Assembly: GCF_963526985.1 (NCBI RefSeq)
Contig: NZ_CAURPW010000007.1
Location: 57,569-121,568, forward strand
Direction: 5' to 3'
Length of the DNA stretch: 64,000 nt
Origin: an uncultured Campylobacter sp.
GTDB lineage: Bacteria > Campylobacterota > Campylobacteria > Campylobacterales > Campylobacteraceae
Every line of letters begins with the position of its first letter. Position 1 is the first letter of the stretch. This document shows, piece by piece, positions 8,885 to 17,731 of the stretch. The notes under the pieces were generated by a model, which saw only the letters and a program-made list of their open reading frames with translations, had not been told where the DNA came from and ran no database searches. The translations under genes and the position numbers were made by a program.

Positions 8885-9955
8885 ATGAAATACAACTTAA
8901 ACAACAAAGGCAATGCGCTAGATGCAAGCTTGTTTCACCGCCTAGAACTATATTGCAAAGAGCTAGAATTAGAATTTACCCTTGAAAACACAAAGGATAA
9001 AAATAGTAAAAATGATAAAGAAATAAAATCTGCCGATAAAGAAGAAGCCAAGCCTAAAAGCAAAAATCATATCGAGATTTTGTTAGATTTGATAACGCTA
9101 AAATTATATAGAAATATCAGCGACCATCATACGAATTTACTACGAATTATAAATTTTATGGTTTTAACTATCGCGGCATATGGGCTGTGTTTTTACATTT
9201 TTGATATTTTTTTATTGGAAACGATAGTCGCCAATCCCAAAGCACTAGTATTTTCTATAATACTATGTTATATAGTCGGATTAATAGCGTACATGGCTAA
9301 TCTTAGCATTAAACAAAGTGCGATAGCGGTGATAGCAACCATTATATGCGTCTTTTACGGTATAAGCCAATATTATCCTATTTTTACTATCTATTTTATA
9401 TTTTTGTATCTGACACTATACTTTGTGTTTTTTTATTTACACGAGTTTATACTTACAAAAATTTTGACTTACTCGATTTGCATATTTATATTTTTAAGCA
9501 AACCATTTTTAATAGCGTCGTTTATAAGCGTATTTACGTCAGAACAAGCGGCTCAAAGCAAATTTAAAGAATATACCATAAGATATAATGAAAATGGTCT
9601 GGACGATATGCTGCTAGATGCAAATCTTACTAACGCCAAAAAAGACGATAAATTAGATTTTATAATAAAAAATAGAAAAATGATTTTAGAAGAGTTAGAA
9701 TGCGAAAAAACGCTATTAATCAACTCCAAAAACAAATGTGTCCAAAATACCGATGAAACCGCATATAGCAACCCTAATAGTAAAAAACAAGAAACAATCA
9801 AAAAGCCGTATGCAAAGGCTCTAGCCGCTCTAAAATACGACGAAATAATGCAATCAACGCAAAAAAGCGCAAACTTGCTGTATGGCTTCATCATGCTATT
9901 AGTCGTTTATTCGCTCACGAAAACCGCACGCAAAAACTCGGTCGTGCCTAGCTAG
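8885..9955 (+). CDS. C-terminal membrane fragment of the broken pentapeptide-repeat gene
   Basis: 356 residues from the first ATG of the open 3' frame, which itself is open back to 8144. Residues 1-75 are hydrophilic and Lys/Glu-rich. Five hydrophobic segments follow (about residues 93-215), then a charged 100-residue stretch and a last helix (LLYGFIMLLVVYSL) near the end. No ribosome site precedes this ATG, and the preceding codons read smoothly into it, so it is probably an internal Met of the full gene rather than a real start. Automatic annotation may still call it a gene. Confidence 0.45.
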   Translation: MKYNLNNKGNALDASLFHRLELYCKELELEFTLENTKDKNSKNDKEIKSADKEEAKPKSKNHIEILLDLITLKLYRNISDHHTNLLRIINFMVLTIAAYGLCFYIFDIFLLETIVANPKALVFSIILCYIVGLIAYMANLSIKQSAIAVIATIICVFYGISQYYPIFTIYFIFLYLTLYFVFFYLHEFILTKILTYSICIFIFLSKPFLIASFISVFTSEQAAQSKFKEYTIRYNENGLDDMLLDANLTNAKKDDKLDFIIKNRKMILEELECEKTLLINSKNKCVQNTDETAYSNPNSKKQETIKKPYAKALAALKYDEIMQSTQKSANLLYGFIMLLVVYSLTKTARKNSVVPS

Positions 9956-10113
9956 CGATTTATGCCGCCATTTGTGGCAATGAAGCGAACAAGCCTTTTT
10001 AAATTTTGCTCGCTTCTTAAATAGATGTTTGCGAAATTTGGCGGCGCCTTTATTTTAGATTTTGCCGTTTGAGATAACAGACAGGTAAATTAGCTAAATT
10101 TATATAGATAAAT

Positions 10114-10436
10114 TTAGCCGTCTTTTAATGCTTCGGCGACGACCGTCCACTCTTGCACGAGCCTTTCAAAACTAAAATTTGCGTTTGCGGAGCTAGTCGA
10201 AGGTAGTTTGACGGGCGGTTTACCAGTTTTGTTTAAAATTTGAGTTTTTAGATATTTTTCGCAGATTTCATGCGCCTTGCCGCCATTGGCGAACACCTGC
10301 GCTATTCGCGCGCCGGTAAAGATTGGTTCTAAATTTGCAGGCTCGACAGCAGTCATTTTGGCGTCGCTCGAGCCCTTTATCTCGCACGAGATCGCCAGCG
10401 TGTTTGTGGAGTTGCGTAGTAAAAACTAGATTTACC
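10114..10436 (-). pseudogene. deleted second copy of the DNA-deoxyinosine glycosylase gene
   Basis: The frame read on the minus strand from about 10400 to 10114 (AISCEIKGSSDAKMTAVEPA onward) is closely similar to the C-terminal half of the intact gene at 11704-12204. Upstream, in another frame, FYYATPQ matches FYYANPQ of the intact copy, but the roughly 35 residues between that motif and AISCEIKG are gone and the frame is lost. The 5' third is missing. The open frame from ATG 10356 gives 80 residues without the active-site region, so it is not expected to work. Confidence 0.85.
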
Positions 10437-10544
10437 AATAAATTTAACTGCTTGTTTTGAGTTTATCGCTTTAGAAGTTCTTTTATCGTAACAACGATTT
10501 TATAAAATTTACTGGGAAAATTTAATTTAAAATGCAAAATAGTA

Positions 10545-10564
10545 GGGCGCATCTTGCTGCGCCC
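10545..10564 (-). terminator. terminator of the DUF4198 gene
   Basis: GGGCGCA/TGCGCCC stem with a 6-nt loop 36 bp after the stop; on the minus strand it is followed by TACTATTTTG, a moderate U-rich tail. Confidence 0.6.
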
Positions 10565-10600
10565 TTTAATAAATTTAAGATGCGATCTTGCAAATTTGAT

Positions 10601-11353
10601 CTATTTTAGCTCAAACGCAAGAGTTGCTGCGATCGTCTCGTCATCGCAAATTTTCGAGTCGGCAAACGGCATTTTATGCACCACTTGTAGTAGCCACTTT
10701 CCAGGTTTAAGAGCCAGCACCTCTATCGTGCCGTCTGGCTCAGTTTCGCCGTGAAATGCACTTTTTTCTTTCAAAAAGCCGTCAAATGTTCCATTAAGCG
10801 TAGCGCTTTCTAGCGGCTTGCCTTCAAATAGAATTTTAACTTTAAACGGTACGCCAACTTTGAAATTTGCCGGATTTTCAAGCGGAACTATCTCTAAACG
10901 CTGATTGGAAGGCTTTGTTACGGAGTCGTCCTTCGCGTTTTTGTTTATGACGCCTTTTGCGCTCATGCTCGCTTTTTTGCAGTATTTGGCGTCTTTGATA
11001 TCTTCTTTGGTTTTGCCCATGTACCATGTGCCATCGCTAGCCTTTGTCCAAAACGTAGGCTTATACTCGCCAGCTATAAGGTAAGAGCCGTCATCAAGCT
11101 TGCCTCTTTCGTAGTGGTAGTTTTCGCCGCTTTGTTTTAGGCTAAGCTTTTCGCCGTTTTTGGCTATGACGTACGGGGCTTCAAATAGAGCAATCCTGTT
11201 ATCCGGGATCTTTTCAACAGTCGGAAAATCGTCCGCATAGCCGATCTCAACGCTAGTTACGTCTTTGCTGCTTCCAAACAGCCAAAACTCGTGAGCCAAA
11301 GAGTGGCTGCTAAATGCCGCCAAAGCCAAAAGTGCAAATAAATGCTTGTTCAT
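10601..11353 (-). CDS. DUF4198 periplasmic protein, probable metal-uptake helper
   Basis: 250 residues with a signal peptide ending ...HSLA before HEFWL, so the mature protein would start with His. This N-terminal HEFWL and the later Ig-like segment (EIVPLENPANFKVGVPFKVK, then GKPLESATLNGTF) are typical of DUF4198, a family often found with nickel or cobalt uptake systems. The conserved first His suggests direct metal binding; the metal is not known. It stands alone, preceded by a 350-bp AT-rich spacer with an 8-bp hairpin and followed by a terminator. No transporter lies next to it. Confidence 0.8.
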   Translation of the reverse strand: MNKHLFALLALAAFSSHSLAHEFWLFGSSKDVTSVEIGYADDFPTVEKIPDNRIALFEAPYVIAKNGEKLSLKQSGENYHYERGKLDDGSYLIAGEYKPTFWTKASDGTWYMGKTKEDIKDAKYCKKASMSAKGVINKNAKDDSVTKPSNQRLEIVPLENPANFKVGVPFKVKILFEGKPLESATLNGTFDGFLKEKSAFHGETEPDGTIEVLALKPGKWLLQVVHKMPFADSKICDDETIAATLAFELK

Positions 11354-11703
11354 TACCTATCCTTTAGATTAAAATGTCTATTTTTTATGTTTCTAATATA
11401 TGTCACAAAAATATTTTTAAATTTCTACATAACTAAATTTTGCTATTGCTTTAGCAATTTTAGTAATCAAAACTGATTTTGTTCATTTAAATTTATAAAA
11501 TAATACAAGTATTAAAAATACTTGAACCACTGAAAAATTTAAGTCAGTGGTGCAATTATATCAAAATAATAACCAATGTCAATATAAAAATAGTTTTTTA
11601 TTTTTAAAAAATAGCATAGTTAGTTAAGTTACTCAAGAAGATAAATTTTACTAAAAGATTAATAGTATAGAAACGAAAGACGAAGCTGTTTTGAGTTTTT
11701 TAC
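11354..11703. other. AT-rich spacer with hairpin upstream of the DUF4198 gene
   Basis: No gene. The spacer is far richer in A/T than its surroundings. ACCACTGA/TCAGTGGT (11526-11533 and 11544-11551) is a perfect 8-bp inverted repeat around a 10-nt centre. Being about 175 bp from the start codon it could be an operator or the end of a small transcript. AAAGGATAGG is the ribosome site of the DUF4198 gene. Confidence 0.5.
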
Positions 11704-12204
11704 CTACTTTAAGGCCTCAGCTATCACCGACCATTCGTTCGCAAGTTTATCTATACTAAATTTGGCATTTGCAGGGCTGGTCGATGGTAGCTTTATCACC
11801 GCATTTTTGGTCGCTTTTAAAATCTCGTCTTCTAAATATTTTTTACAAATTTCATAAGCCTTGCCGCCGTTTGAAAATACCTGCGCTATGCTCGCGCCGC
11901 TAAAAATCGGCTCTAAATTTGCAGGCGCGACGGCGGTCATTTTAGCATCGCTCGAGCCCTTTATCTCGCATGAGATCGCAGCGTCGTAGATAGCGATACG
12001 GTGAGCGAGTAGAAAATCTATCTTTTCATCCGTGCTTCCTGGTAACGGAGCGTTTAAAATCCCGGCCAGCACGCGCCAGAAGCGATTTTGCGGATTTGCG
12101 TAGTAAAAGCCAAATTTACGAGAAACGACGGAAGGAAAGGAGCCGAGGATTAAAATTTTAGAGTTTTTATCAAAAATCGGTTGAAAAGGATGGGTTTGGC
12201 TCAT
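11704..12204 (-). CDS. DNA-deoxyinosine glycosylase (uracil-DNA glycosylase superfamily)
   Basis: 166 residues. The N-terminal motif ILILGSFPSVVSRKFGFYYANPQNRFW is that of the hypoxanthine-DNA glycosylase branch of the UDG superfamily (GSFPS loop for base recognition, NPQNRFW typical of the family), and the C-terminal KLPSTSPAN carries the second active-site loop. It would remove deaminated adenine (hypoxanthine) from DNA and start base-excision repair. A broken copy lies 1.3 kb away at 10114-10436, so the locus has been duplicated or exchanged, with the DUF4198 gene in between. Confidence 0.88.
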   Translation of the reverse strand: MSQTHPFQPIFDKNSKILILGSFPSVVSRKFGFYYANPQNRFWRVLAGILNAPLPGSTDEKIDFLLAHRIAIYDAAISCEIKGSSDAKMTAVAPANLEPIFSGASIAQVFSNGGKAYEICKKYLEDEILKATKNAVIKLPSTSPANAKFSIDKLANEWSVIAEALK

Positions 12205-12301
12205 TTTGCGCCTTTTAAATTTGCTGCGTTAAATTTAAAATTTCAAATTTGGAAGCAAATTTAACCACCCAAACGAGCGGCTAAATTTACAAATATTTTC
12301 C

Positions 12302-12324
12302 CTCGCCTGCCAAATTTAGGCGAG
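12302..12324 (-). terminator. possible terminator of nifJ
   Basis: CTCGCCT/AGGCGAG stem with a 9-nt AT-rich loop, 14 bp beyond the nifJ stop. The U-run is imperfect (GGAAAATATTT). Confidence 0.4.
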
Positions 12325-12337
12325 AGAAATTTGCGCC

Positions 12338-15300
12338 CTACTCGGCTACGGTACCGGCAGGGGCATCCTCGGCACTCTCAGGCGCGCCAGACTCGACCTC
12401 ATCGCTAAAGTCAGCCAAGCTTAGGCGTTTTAGCTGGCGGTAGCGTCTTTGCGCGTCGGCCTTGTTTTTAGCTAGCAGCTCGTCCGCGTGCTCAGGATTT
12501 GTTTTTCTAAGCGAATTGTAGCGAACCTCGTTTAGCAAAAACTCCTCGTAAAGCGACCAGTCCGGCTCTTTTGAGGTCATTTTGAGCGGATTTTTGCCCT
12601 CTTTGATTAGACGCGGATCGTAGACGTAGGTCGGCCAGTAGCCGCACTTGGTCGCTAGCTCGCCTTGGCCGCCGGAGTAGGCCATGCCGCCTTTTATACC
12701 GTGCGCGATACACGGCGAATACGCTATCACGAGGCTAGGTCCGTCGTAGGCTTCGGCTGCTGCGATGGCTTTTATCGTGTTTGCTTGGCTCGCGTTTGAG
12801 TTGATTTGAGCTACGAAGATATTTCCGTAGGTCATCGCGATGTAGCCAAGATCTTTTTTCTGCATCGGCTTGCCGCTAGCGGTAAACTGCGCTATCGAAC
12901 CCGCGCGGCTTGATTTTGAGCTTTGACCGCCGGTGTTTGAGTAGACCTCGGTGTCAAGCACCAGCACGTTTACGTTCTCGCCGCTGGCTAGTACGTGGTC
13001 AAGCCCGCCAAAGCCGATATCGTACGCCCAGCCGTCGCCGCCGATGATCCACTGGGATTTTTTGACGAGGTATCTTTTTAACTCTAAAATTTCTTTTACG
13101 CCCTCTACGCTTAAATTTTGCTCCAAAATCGGCGTTAAAATTTTAGCGATTTGCGTCGTTTTCTCGCCGTCGTTTTTATGCGCGATCCAGTCGGAGTATA
13201 GCGCGGCTAGAGCGTTTGGTGCGGCGTCTTTGGTGCGTAGCATGACGTCTTCGATACGGTGGCGAAGCGTCTCTACCGCGACGTTCATACCCATGCCAAA
13301 CTCCGCGTTATCCTCGAACAGCGAGTTCGCCCACGCTACGCCCTTGCCCTCTTTGTTCGTCGTATAAGGCGTCGAAGGCGCGCTACCGCCGTAGATTGAG
13401 CTACAACCGGTGGCGTTTGCCACGATCATACGGTCGCCAAATAGTCTCGTAACAAGCCCGATATAAGGCGTCTCGCCGCAACCTGGGCACGCACCGTGAA
13501 ACTCAAACAGCGGCTGCGCAAATCCCACGCCCTTGACGCTATCTTTGCTCATTAGATCGTCTTTGTAGGTTACTTTTTTAAACAAATAATCGGCGTTTTC
13601 CTGCTCGTGCCGCTCCATCTCCTCGGCTAGCGGCACCATGACGAGCGATTTTTCCTTGCTCGGGCAAATTTGAGCGCATAGCTCGCAGCCCGTGCAGTCA
13701 AGCGGGCTCACTTGGATTTTATATTTTAGTCCTTTTACCTCTTTGCCTTTGGCGTCTAGGACGTGATCTTGCACGGTTTGCGGCGCGGCAGCAAGCTCGT
13801 TTTCATCGATGAGAAACGGGCGGATGACCGCGTGCGGGCAAACGAAGGCGCACTGGTTACACTGGATGCAGTTGCCCTCGATCCACTTTGGCACCATTAC
13901 TCCGATGCCGCGTTTTTCGTAGGCCGTGGTGCCTGATTTAAAGTGTCCGTCTTCAAAGCCAACAAAGGCCGAAACGGGCAAGCTATCGCCCCTGGCGGCG
14001 TTGATAGGCTTGACGATTTTTTCTATAAATTCGTCGCCGACGTATTTTTCCTCCGCGCTCGCGCCATCCGTCAAATTTGCCCAGCTAGGATCAACCGCGA
14101 CCTTAACCAGCCCGTCCGCGCCCATGTCGATGGCCTTGTAGTTCATCTCTACGATCGCTTCGCCCTTTTTGGCGTAGGCTTTGTGCGCGTACTCTTTCAT
14201 GTATTTTTGCGCATCGGCAAACGGGATGATGTCTGCAAGTTTAAAAAACGCCGACTGCATGATGGTGTTCGTGCGGTTTTTTAGCCCGATCTCGCGAGCT
14301 AGCTTGGTAGCGTTGATGATGTAGAAATTTACCTTTTTAGCGGCCAAAATTTTCTTTACTTTATTCGGCAGTTTAGCAACCGTCTGCTCGGCGTTCCAGA
14401 TCGAGTTTAGCAGGAACGTCCCGCCCTCGCGGATACCGTCTATGACGTCGTAAATTTCAAGATACGCCGCGACCGAGCAGGCTACGAAGTGCGGATTTGA
14501 GACGAGATAGGTCGAGCGGATCGGGTTTTTACCAAAACGTAGGTGCGAGCGCGTGTAGCCGCCTGATTTTTTGCTATCGTAGGCAAAATACGCCTGCGCG
14601 TAAAGATCGGTTTTATCGCCGATGATTTTGATGGAGTTTTTATTGGCTCCTACGGTACCGTCCGCGCCAAGACCGTAAAATAGGCACTCCTTCACGCTTG
14701 CGTCGCTTAGCGAAATTTTCTCGCCGACTTTTAACGATGTAAATGTCACGTCGTCCTCGATACCGACGGTAAAGCCGTTTTTAGGTTCTCTTAAATTTAA
14801 ATTCTCAAAAACCGCCAGCATTTGCGCAGGATCGACGTCTTTTGAGCTTAGGCCGTAGCGACCGCCCACGATCACAGGCTGATTTTTGCGTCCGTAAAAC
14901 GCAGCCTTGACGTCCAGATATAGCGGCTCGCCGAGGCTTCCGGGCTCTTTTGTGCGGTCTAGCACGGCGATCTTTTCTACCGTCTCAGGCATCACGTCAA
15001 AGAGGTATTTTAGACTAAACGGACGGTATAGATGCACCTTTAGCACGCCTACTTTTTCGCCCTTTGCGCGTAGGTGATCGACGACCTCTTCGAGAGTTTG
15101 CGTTACCGAACCCATCGCGACCACGACGCGCGTAGCATGCGGATCGCCGTAATAATTAAACGGACGATAATCGCGTCCCGTGATTTTTGAAATTTCTTTT
15201 AGATACTCGGCCACGATATCAGGAATCGCGTCGTAGTAGCGGTTGGCTAGCTCGCGCGTCTGAAAGTAAATATCGTCATTTTGCGCCGTACCGCGAGTTT

Positions 15301-15940
15301 TCGGACTCTCGGGGCTTAGCGCCTCGTCTCTAAATTTTTGCAGCGCCTCACGGTCAAGAAGCCTATCAAAGTGCGCGTAGTCAAGCACCTCGACCTTTTG
15401 TATCTCATGGCTCGTGCGAAATCCGTCGAAAAAGTGCAAAAACGGTACGCGACCCTTGATCGCCGCTAGATGCGCGACGCCGGCGATATCCATGACCTCT
15501 TGCACGGAACCGCTTGCCAGCATAGCAAATCCCGTTTGGCGACAGGCATAAATATCCTGATGATCGCCAAAGATAGAAAGCGCCTGAGCAGCGATAGAGC
15601 GCGCGCTCACATGGATAACGCCGGGTAGTAGCTGGCCTGCGATTTTGTACATATTTGGGATTTTTAGCAAAAGTCCTTGCGAAGCCGTGTATGTGGTGGT
15701 TAGCGCGCCTACTTGCAGCGAGCCGTGCACGGTGCCCGCAGCCCCGCCCTCGCTTTGCATTTCGACTACCTTAACGGGCATGCCGAATAGATTTTTCTTG
15801 CCCTGAGCCGCCCACATATCGGTGTAGTCGGCCATCGGCGAGCTAGGAGTGATCGGGTAGATGCCCGCAACCTCCGTAAATGCGTAAGCCGCGTGCGCCG
15901 CAGCTTCGTTTCCGTCCATAGTTTTCATTATTTTAGCCAT
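12338..15940 (-). CDS. nifJ: pyruvate:flavodoxin/ferredoxin oxidoreductase, single-chain
   Basis: 1200 residues, the full length of homodimeric PFOR. Order: the N-terminal substrate domain with YPITPSSPMADYTD (about residue 30); the CoA-binding and gamma domains; two 4Fe-4S motifs, CIQCNQCAFVCPHA (about 690) and CTGCELCAQICPSK (about 750); the thiamine-diphosphate domain with GACPGCGE (about 815) and GGDGWAYDIG, then NTGGQSSKSS (about 970-1000). It turns pyruvate and CoA into acetyl-CoA and CO2, reducing flavodoxin; fldA is in this window. The last 20 residues are acidic and Ala-rich, an extension I would not expect to be catalytic. In C. jejuni the orthologue is Cj1476c. Confidence 0.97.
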   Translation of the reverse strand: MAKIMKTMDGNEAAAHAAYAFTEVAGIYPITPSSPMADYTDMWAAQGKKNLFGMPVKVVEMQSEGGAAGTVHGSLQVGALTTTYTASQGLLLKIPNMYKIAGQLLPGVIHVSARSIAAQALSIFGDHQDIYACRQTGFAMLASGSVQEVMDIAGVAHLAAIKGRVPFLHFFDGFRTSHEIQKVEVLDYAHFDRLLDREALQKFRDEALSPESPKTRGTAQNDDIYFQTRELANRYYDAIPDIVAEYLKEISKITGRDYRPFNYYGDPHATRVVVAMGSVTQTLEEVVDHLRAKGEKVGVLKVHLYRPFSLKYLFDVMPETVEKIAVLDRTKEPGSLGEPLYLDVKAAFYGRKNQPVIVGGRYGLSSKDVDPAQMLAVFENLNLREPKNGFTVGIEDDVTFTSLKVGEKISLSDASVKECLFYGLGADGTVGANKNSIKIIGDKTDLYAQAYFAYDSKKSGGYTRSHLRFGKNPIRSTYLVSNPHFVACSVAAYLEIYDVIDGIREGGTFLLNSIWNAEQTVAKLPNKVKKILAAKKVNFYIINATKLAREIGLKNRTNTIMQSAFFKLADIIPFADAQKYMKEYAHKAYAKKGEAIVEMNYKAIDMGADGLVKVAVDPSWANLTDGASAEEKYVGDEFIEKIVKPINAARGDSLPVSAFVGFEDGHFKSGTTAYEKRGIGVMVPKWIEGNCIQCNQCAFVCPHAVIRPFLIDENELAAAPQTVQDHVLDAKGKEVKGLKYKIQVSPLDCTGCELCAQICPSKEKSLVMVPLAEEMERHEQENADYLFKKVTYKDDLMSKDSVKGVGFAQPLFEFHGACPGCGETPYIGLVTRLFGDRMIVANATGCSSIYGGSAPSTPYTTNKEGKGVAWANSLFEDNAEFGMGMNVAVETLRHRIEDVMLRTKDAAPNALAALYSDWIAHKNDGEKTTQIAKILTPILEQNLSVEGVKEILELKRYLVKKSQWIIGGDGWAYDIGFGGLDHVLASGENVNVLVLDTEVYSNTGGQSSKSSRAGSIAQFTASGKPMQKKDLGYIAMTYGNIFVAQINSNASQANTIKAIAAAEAYDGPSLVIAYSPCIAHGIKGGMAYSGGQGELATKCGYWPTYVYDPRLIKEGKNPLKMTSKEPDWSLYEEFLLNEVRYNSLRKTNPEHADELLAKNKADAQRRYRQLKRLSLADFSDEVESGAPESAEDAPAGTVAE

Positions 15941-16606
15941 TTTTCCGCCTTAAATTTTCTTACGATTTTTAAAAATCTTTTATTATAGAGCTAGTTTCCA
16001 AAATATCTAATTAATCAGCTAAGTTACATTTTCAAAAAAGCTCAAATTTAATAATCTAAGGCCCTAAATTTGACCTGGCGGCCGATTTTAAAAGCCGTTC
16101 GAATTTAAAAGCCGAGATTTTCGTCTTATGCTTTTATGTCACAGCGAATGAAAAATCGCAAACAAAGCAAATTTGCGGCAAGCAGATGCGTTGCTTCGTC
16201 ATCGCCCAAAATAGGATTGAGTTTAGACGGCACAGCAGGAAAATGAGCCACCACCGGCTATATACGAGCCATCTTGGTCACGGACGCCTAGTCGCTATTT
16301 TACAGCTATTTGGGCAACAACTAATTGGTAAAATCATGGACGGTATTTATCTTAAATGTAATCAATGTACTTGAGCGCTTTGAGAAAAAAACAAGCGTGT
16401 TGGTTAAGGCAAAATTTACCTCTTTGCCCTGGTTTTTGCGGCAAATTTGATTTAAATTTGGCTTACCGTACTTATTGCTGCATTTTGTGAATGATTGAAT
16501 TTAACAACCCAAGCGAACACTAAAACAGTCTCCCGGCAAGCCGACTTTAAATTTTGATCACTACTAAATTCTAAATTTACGGCACGGCAGTAAACCAAAC
16601 TCACCT
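15941..16606. other. spacer between nifJ and the HAD phosphatase gene
   Basis: Apart from the nifJ promoter region I see no gene. A 62-codon frame at 16186-16374 (+) has no ribosome site and no recognisable relatives. Several AAATTT words are scattered through it. Confidence 0.5.
15982..15987 (-). promoter_or_regulatory. -10 box of the nifJ promoter
   Basis: TATAAT on the minus strand, 41 bp before the nifJ start. Between it and the gene lies the palindrome GATTTTTAAAAATC (15964-15977), which could be a leader hairpin or operator. Confidence 0.5.
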
Positions 16607-17251
16607 CTACGCTATAAATTTAACCGCCTCAAATGCGTTTTTAAAGATCAAATTTGAATGCTCGCGCAAATCAGCCTCCTTGCCGTAGCCGCAAACTAGC
16701 CCTACGCCAGCGATCCCGGCACCCTTCGCCGACTCCAGATCCATCGTCGTATCGCCGATCATAAAGGCGCTCGCCTTATCTTGCGAGCTCGTTTTGCCTA
16801 GCCGCTCAAGAGCCGTGTTTATGGGCTCGGGGTCTGGTTTTGGATTTACTACGTCGTCTCTGCCGATCACTGTTTTGATAAATTTCATAACGCCCAAGTG
16901 CTCAAGCAAAATGACTGAAAATTTCGACGTTTTCGTCGTCACGACGCCAACGTCCGCAACCTCGCTGGCAAGTGCCAACGCACCCGCCGCCCCCTCAAGT
17001 AGCGATGTTTGCTCCAAAAAAATCTGCTCGTAACGCGTCTTATACGCGGCGATATAATCAGGCACGAGCTGCGTCGGCGCACCAAGCCCCGCAAACATAA
17101 AATCAAGCGGATGGCCGACTAGAGCCTTAACGGCTTCAGGACTCGGAGCAGGTTCGCCGTGAGCGCGAAACGCTGCGCCAAATCCGTCAAGGATCGCAGG
17201 CGTCGAGTCGATGAGCGTACCGTCGAGGTCAAAAAGTATGGTTTTTTTCAT
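16607..17251 (-). CDS. gph: HAD-family phosphatase, phosphoglycolate phosphatase-like
   Basis: 214 residues with the four HAD motifs: FDLDGTLIDS at the N-terminus (Asp8 and Asp10), VVTTK (motif II, Thr), KPDPEP with the motif III Lys, and MIGDTTMDLESA (motif IV). The helical cap after motif I is of the Gph/PGP type. It probably clears 2-phosphoglycolate arising from DNA repair or removes phosphate from a similar small molecule; substrate is inferred. The position between nifJ and cadF is the same as Cj1477c of C. jejuni. Confidence 0.85.
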   Translation of the reverse strand: MKKTILFDLDGTLIDSTPAILDGFGAAFRAHGEPAPSPEAVKALVGHPLDFMFAGLGAPTQLVPDYIAAYKTRYEQIFLEQTSLLEGAAGALALASEVADVGVVTTKTSKFSVILLEHLGVMKFIKTVIGRDDVVNPKPDPEPINTALERLGKTSSQDKASAFMIGDTTMDLESAKGAGIAGVGLVCGYGKEADLREHSNLIFKNAFEAVKFIA

Positions 17252-17731
17252 TTTACTTCTTTCGTTTTTTATTTTGGTGTTGCAAATTTGACGGCATTTT
17301 CAAGCCGAATTTACGTTTTAATAAACTTTGATTTTACTTTTTGTATTTTAAAATTTGCCTTAAGATGGCTTTTGCAAATTTTGATTTTTAAATTTACGGC
17401 TTTTGAATTTGGACTAAATTTTATGTAACCGCACTCCAAGACGCCAAAACTACGACTTTATTAAAATATTTATGGTGTTAAATTTGACTTTAAAATATGA
17501 ATTAGATTTTAAATTTAACGAAAGCGGTGAAATTTAATTTTTGCAATGCAGCAGATAAGGACTACGTCAAAATTTGTACATTTTTAAAGGGCTTGTGCGG
17601 TATTTATTTTGGACCAAATTTAATCTATTTACCCCACAGAACCAAATAGGACATAAGCATAAGATCAATCTACAACATGCCGCACAACAAAGAGCAAAAA
17701 TATAGAAGAAAGAATTACACAGCCTGGCAAA
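17252..17731. other. AT-rich spacer without a gene
   Basis: 480 bp, AT-rich, with many AAATTT words. I see no ribosome site with an open frame, and no strong hairpin. In C. jejuni the flanking orthologues are adjacent, so this spacer and the mscS gene are an insertion relative to that order. Confidence 0.5.

Larger units (their letters stand above)
7289..9955 (+). pseudogene. pentapeptide-repeat membrane protein gene broken by two compensating frameshifts
   Basis: The reading frame starts at ATG 7289 and stops at 7489, but the downstream protein continues in the -1 frame from a T7 tract (7461-7467) to a stop at 8145, and then returns to the first frame at an A5 tract (8136-8140), staying open to 9955. 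One more T and one A fewer would give a single protein of about 888 residues. Order: a soluble N-terminal part; from about 7640 to 8790 degenerate pentapeptide repeats with Phe every 5-6 residues (as in ADFSNAVFNEKSYF), a right-handed beta-helix; then a charged linker and about five membrane helices (9145-9540); then a C-terminal tail with one more helix. Much more AT-rich than its neighbours, hinting at transfer. It is either a pseudogene, a phase-variable gene, or two sequencing errors. Confidence 0.7.

Noticed and set aside
16186..16374. 62-codon frame between nifJ and the HAD gene
   Set aside because: No ribosome site, no relatives recognised, and no conserved pattern.
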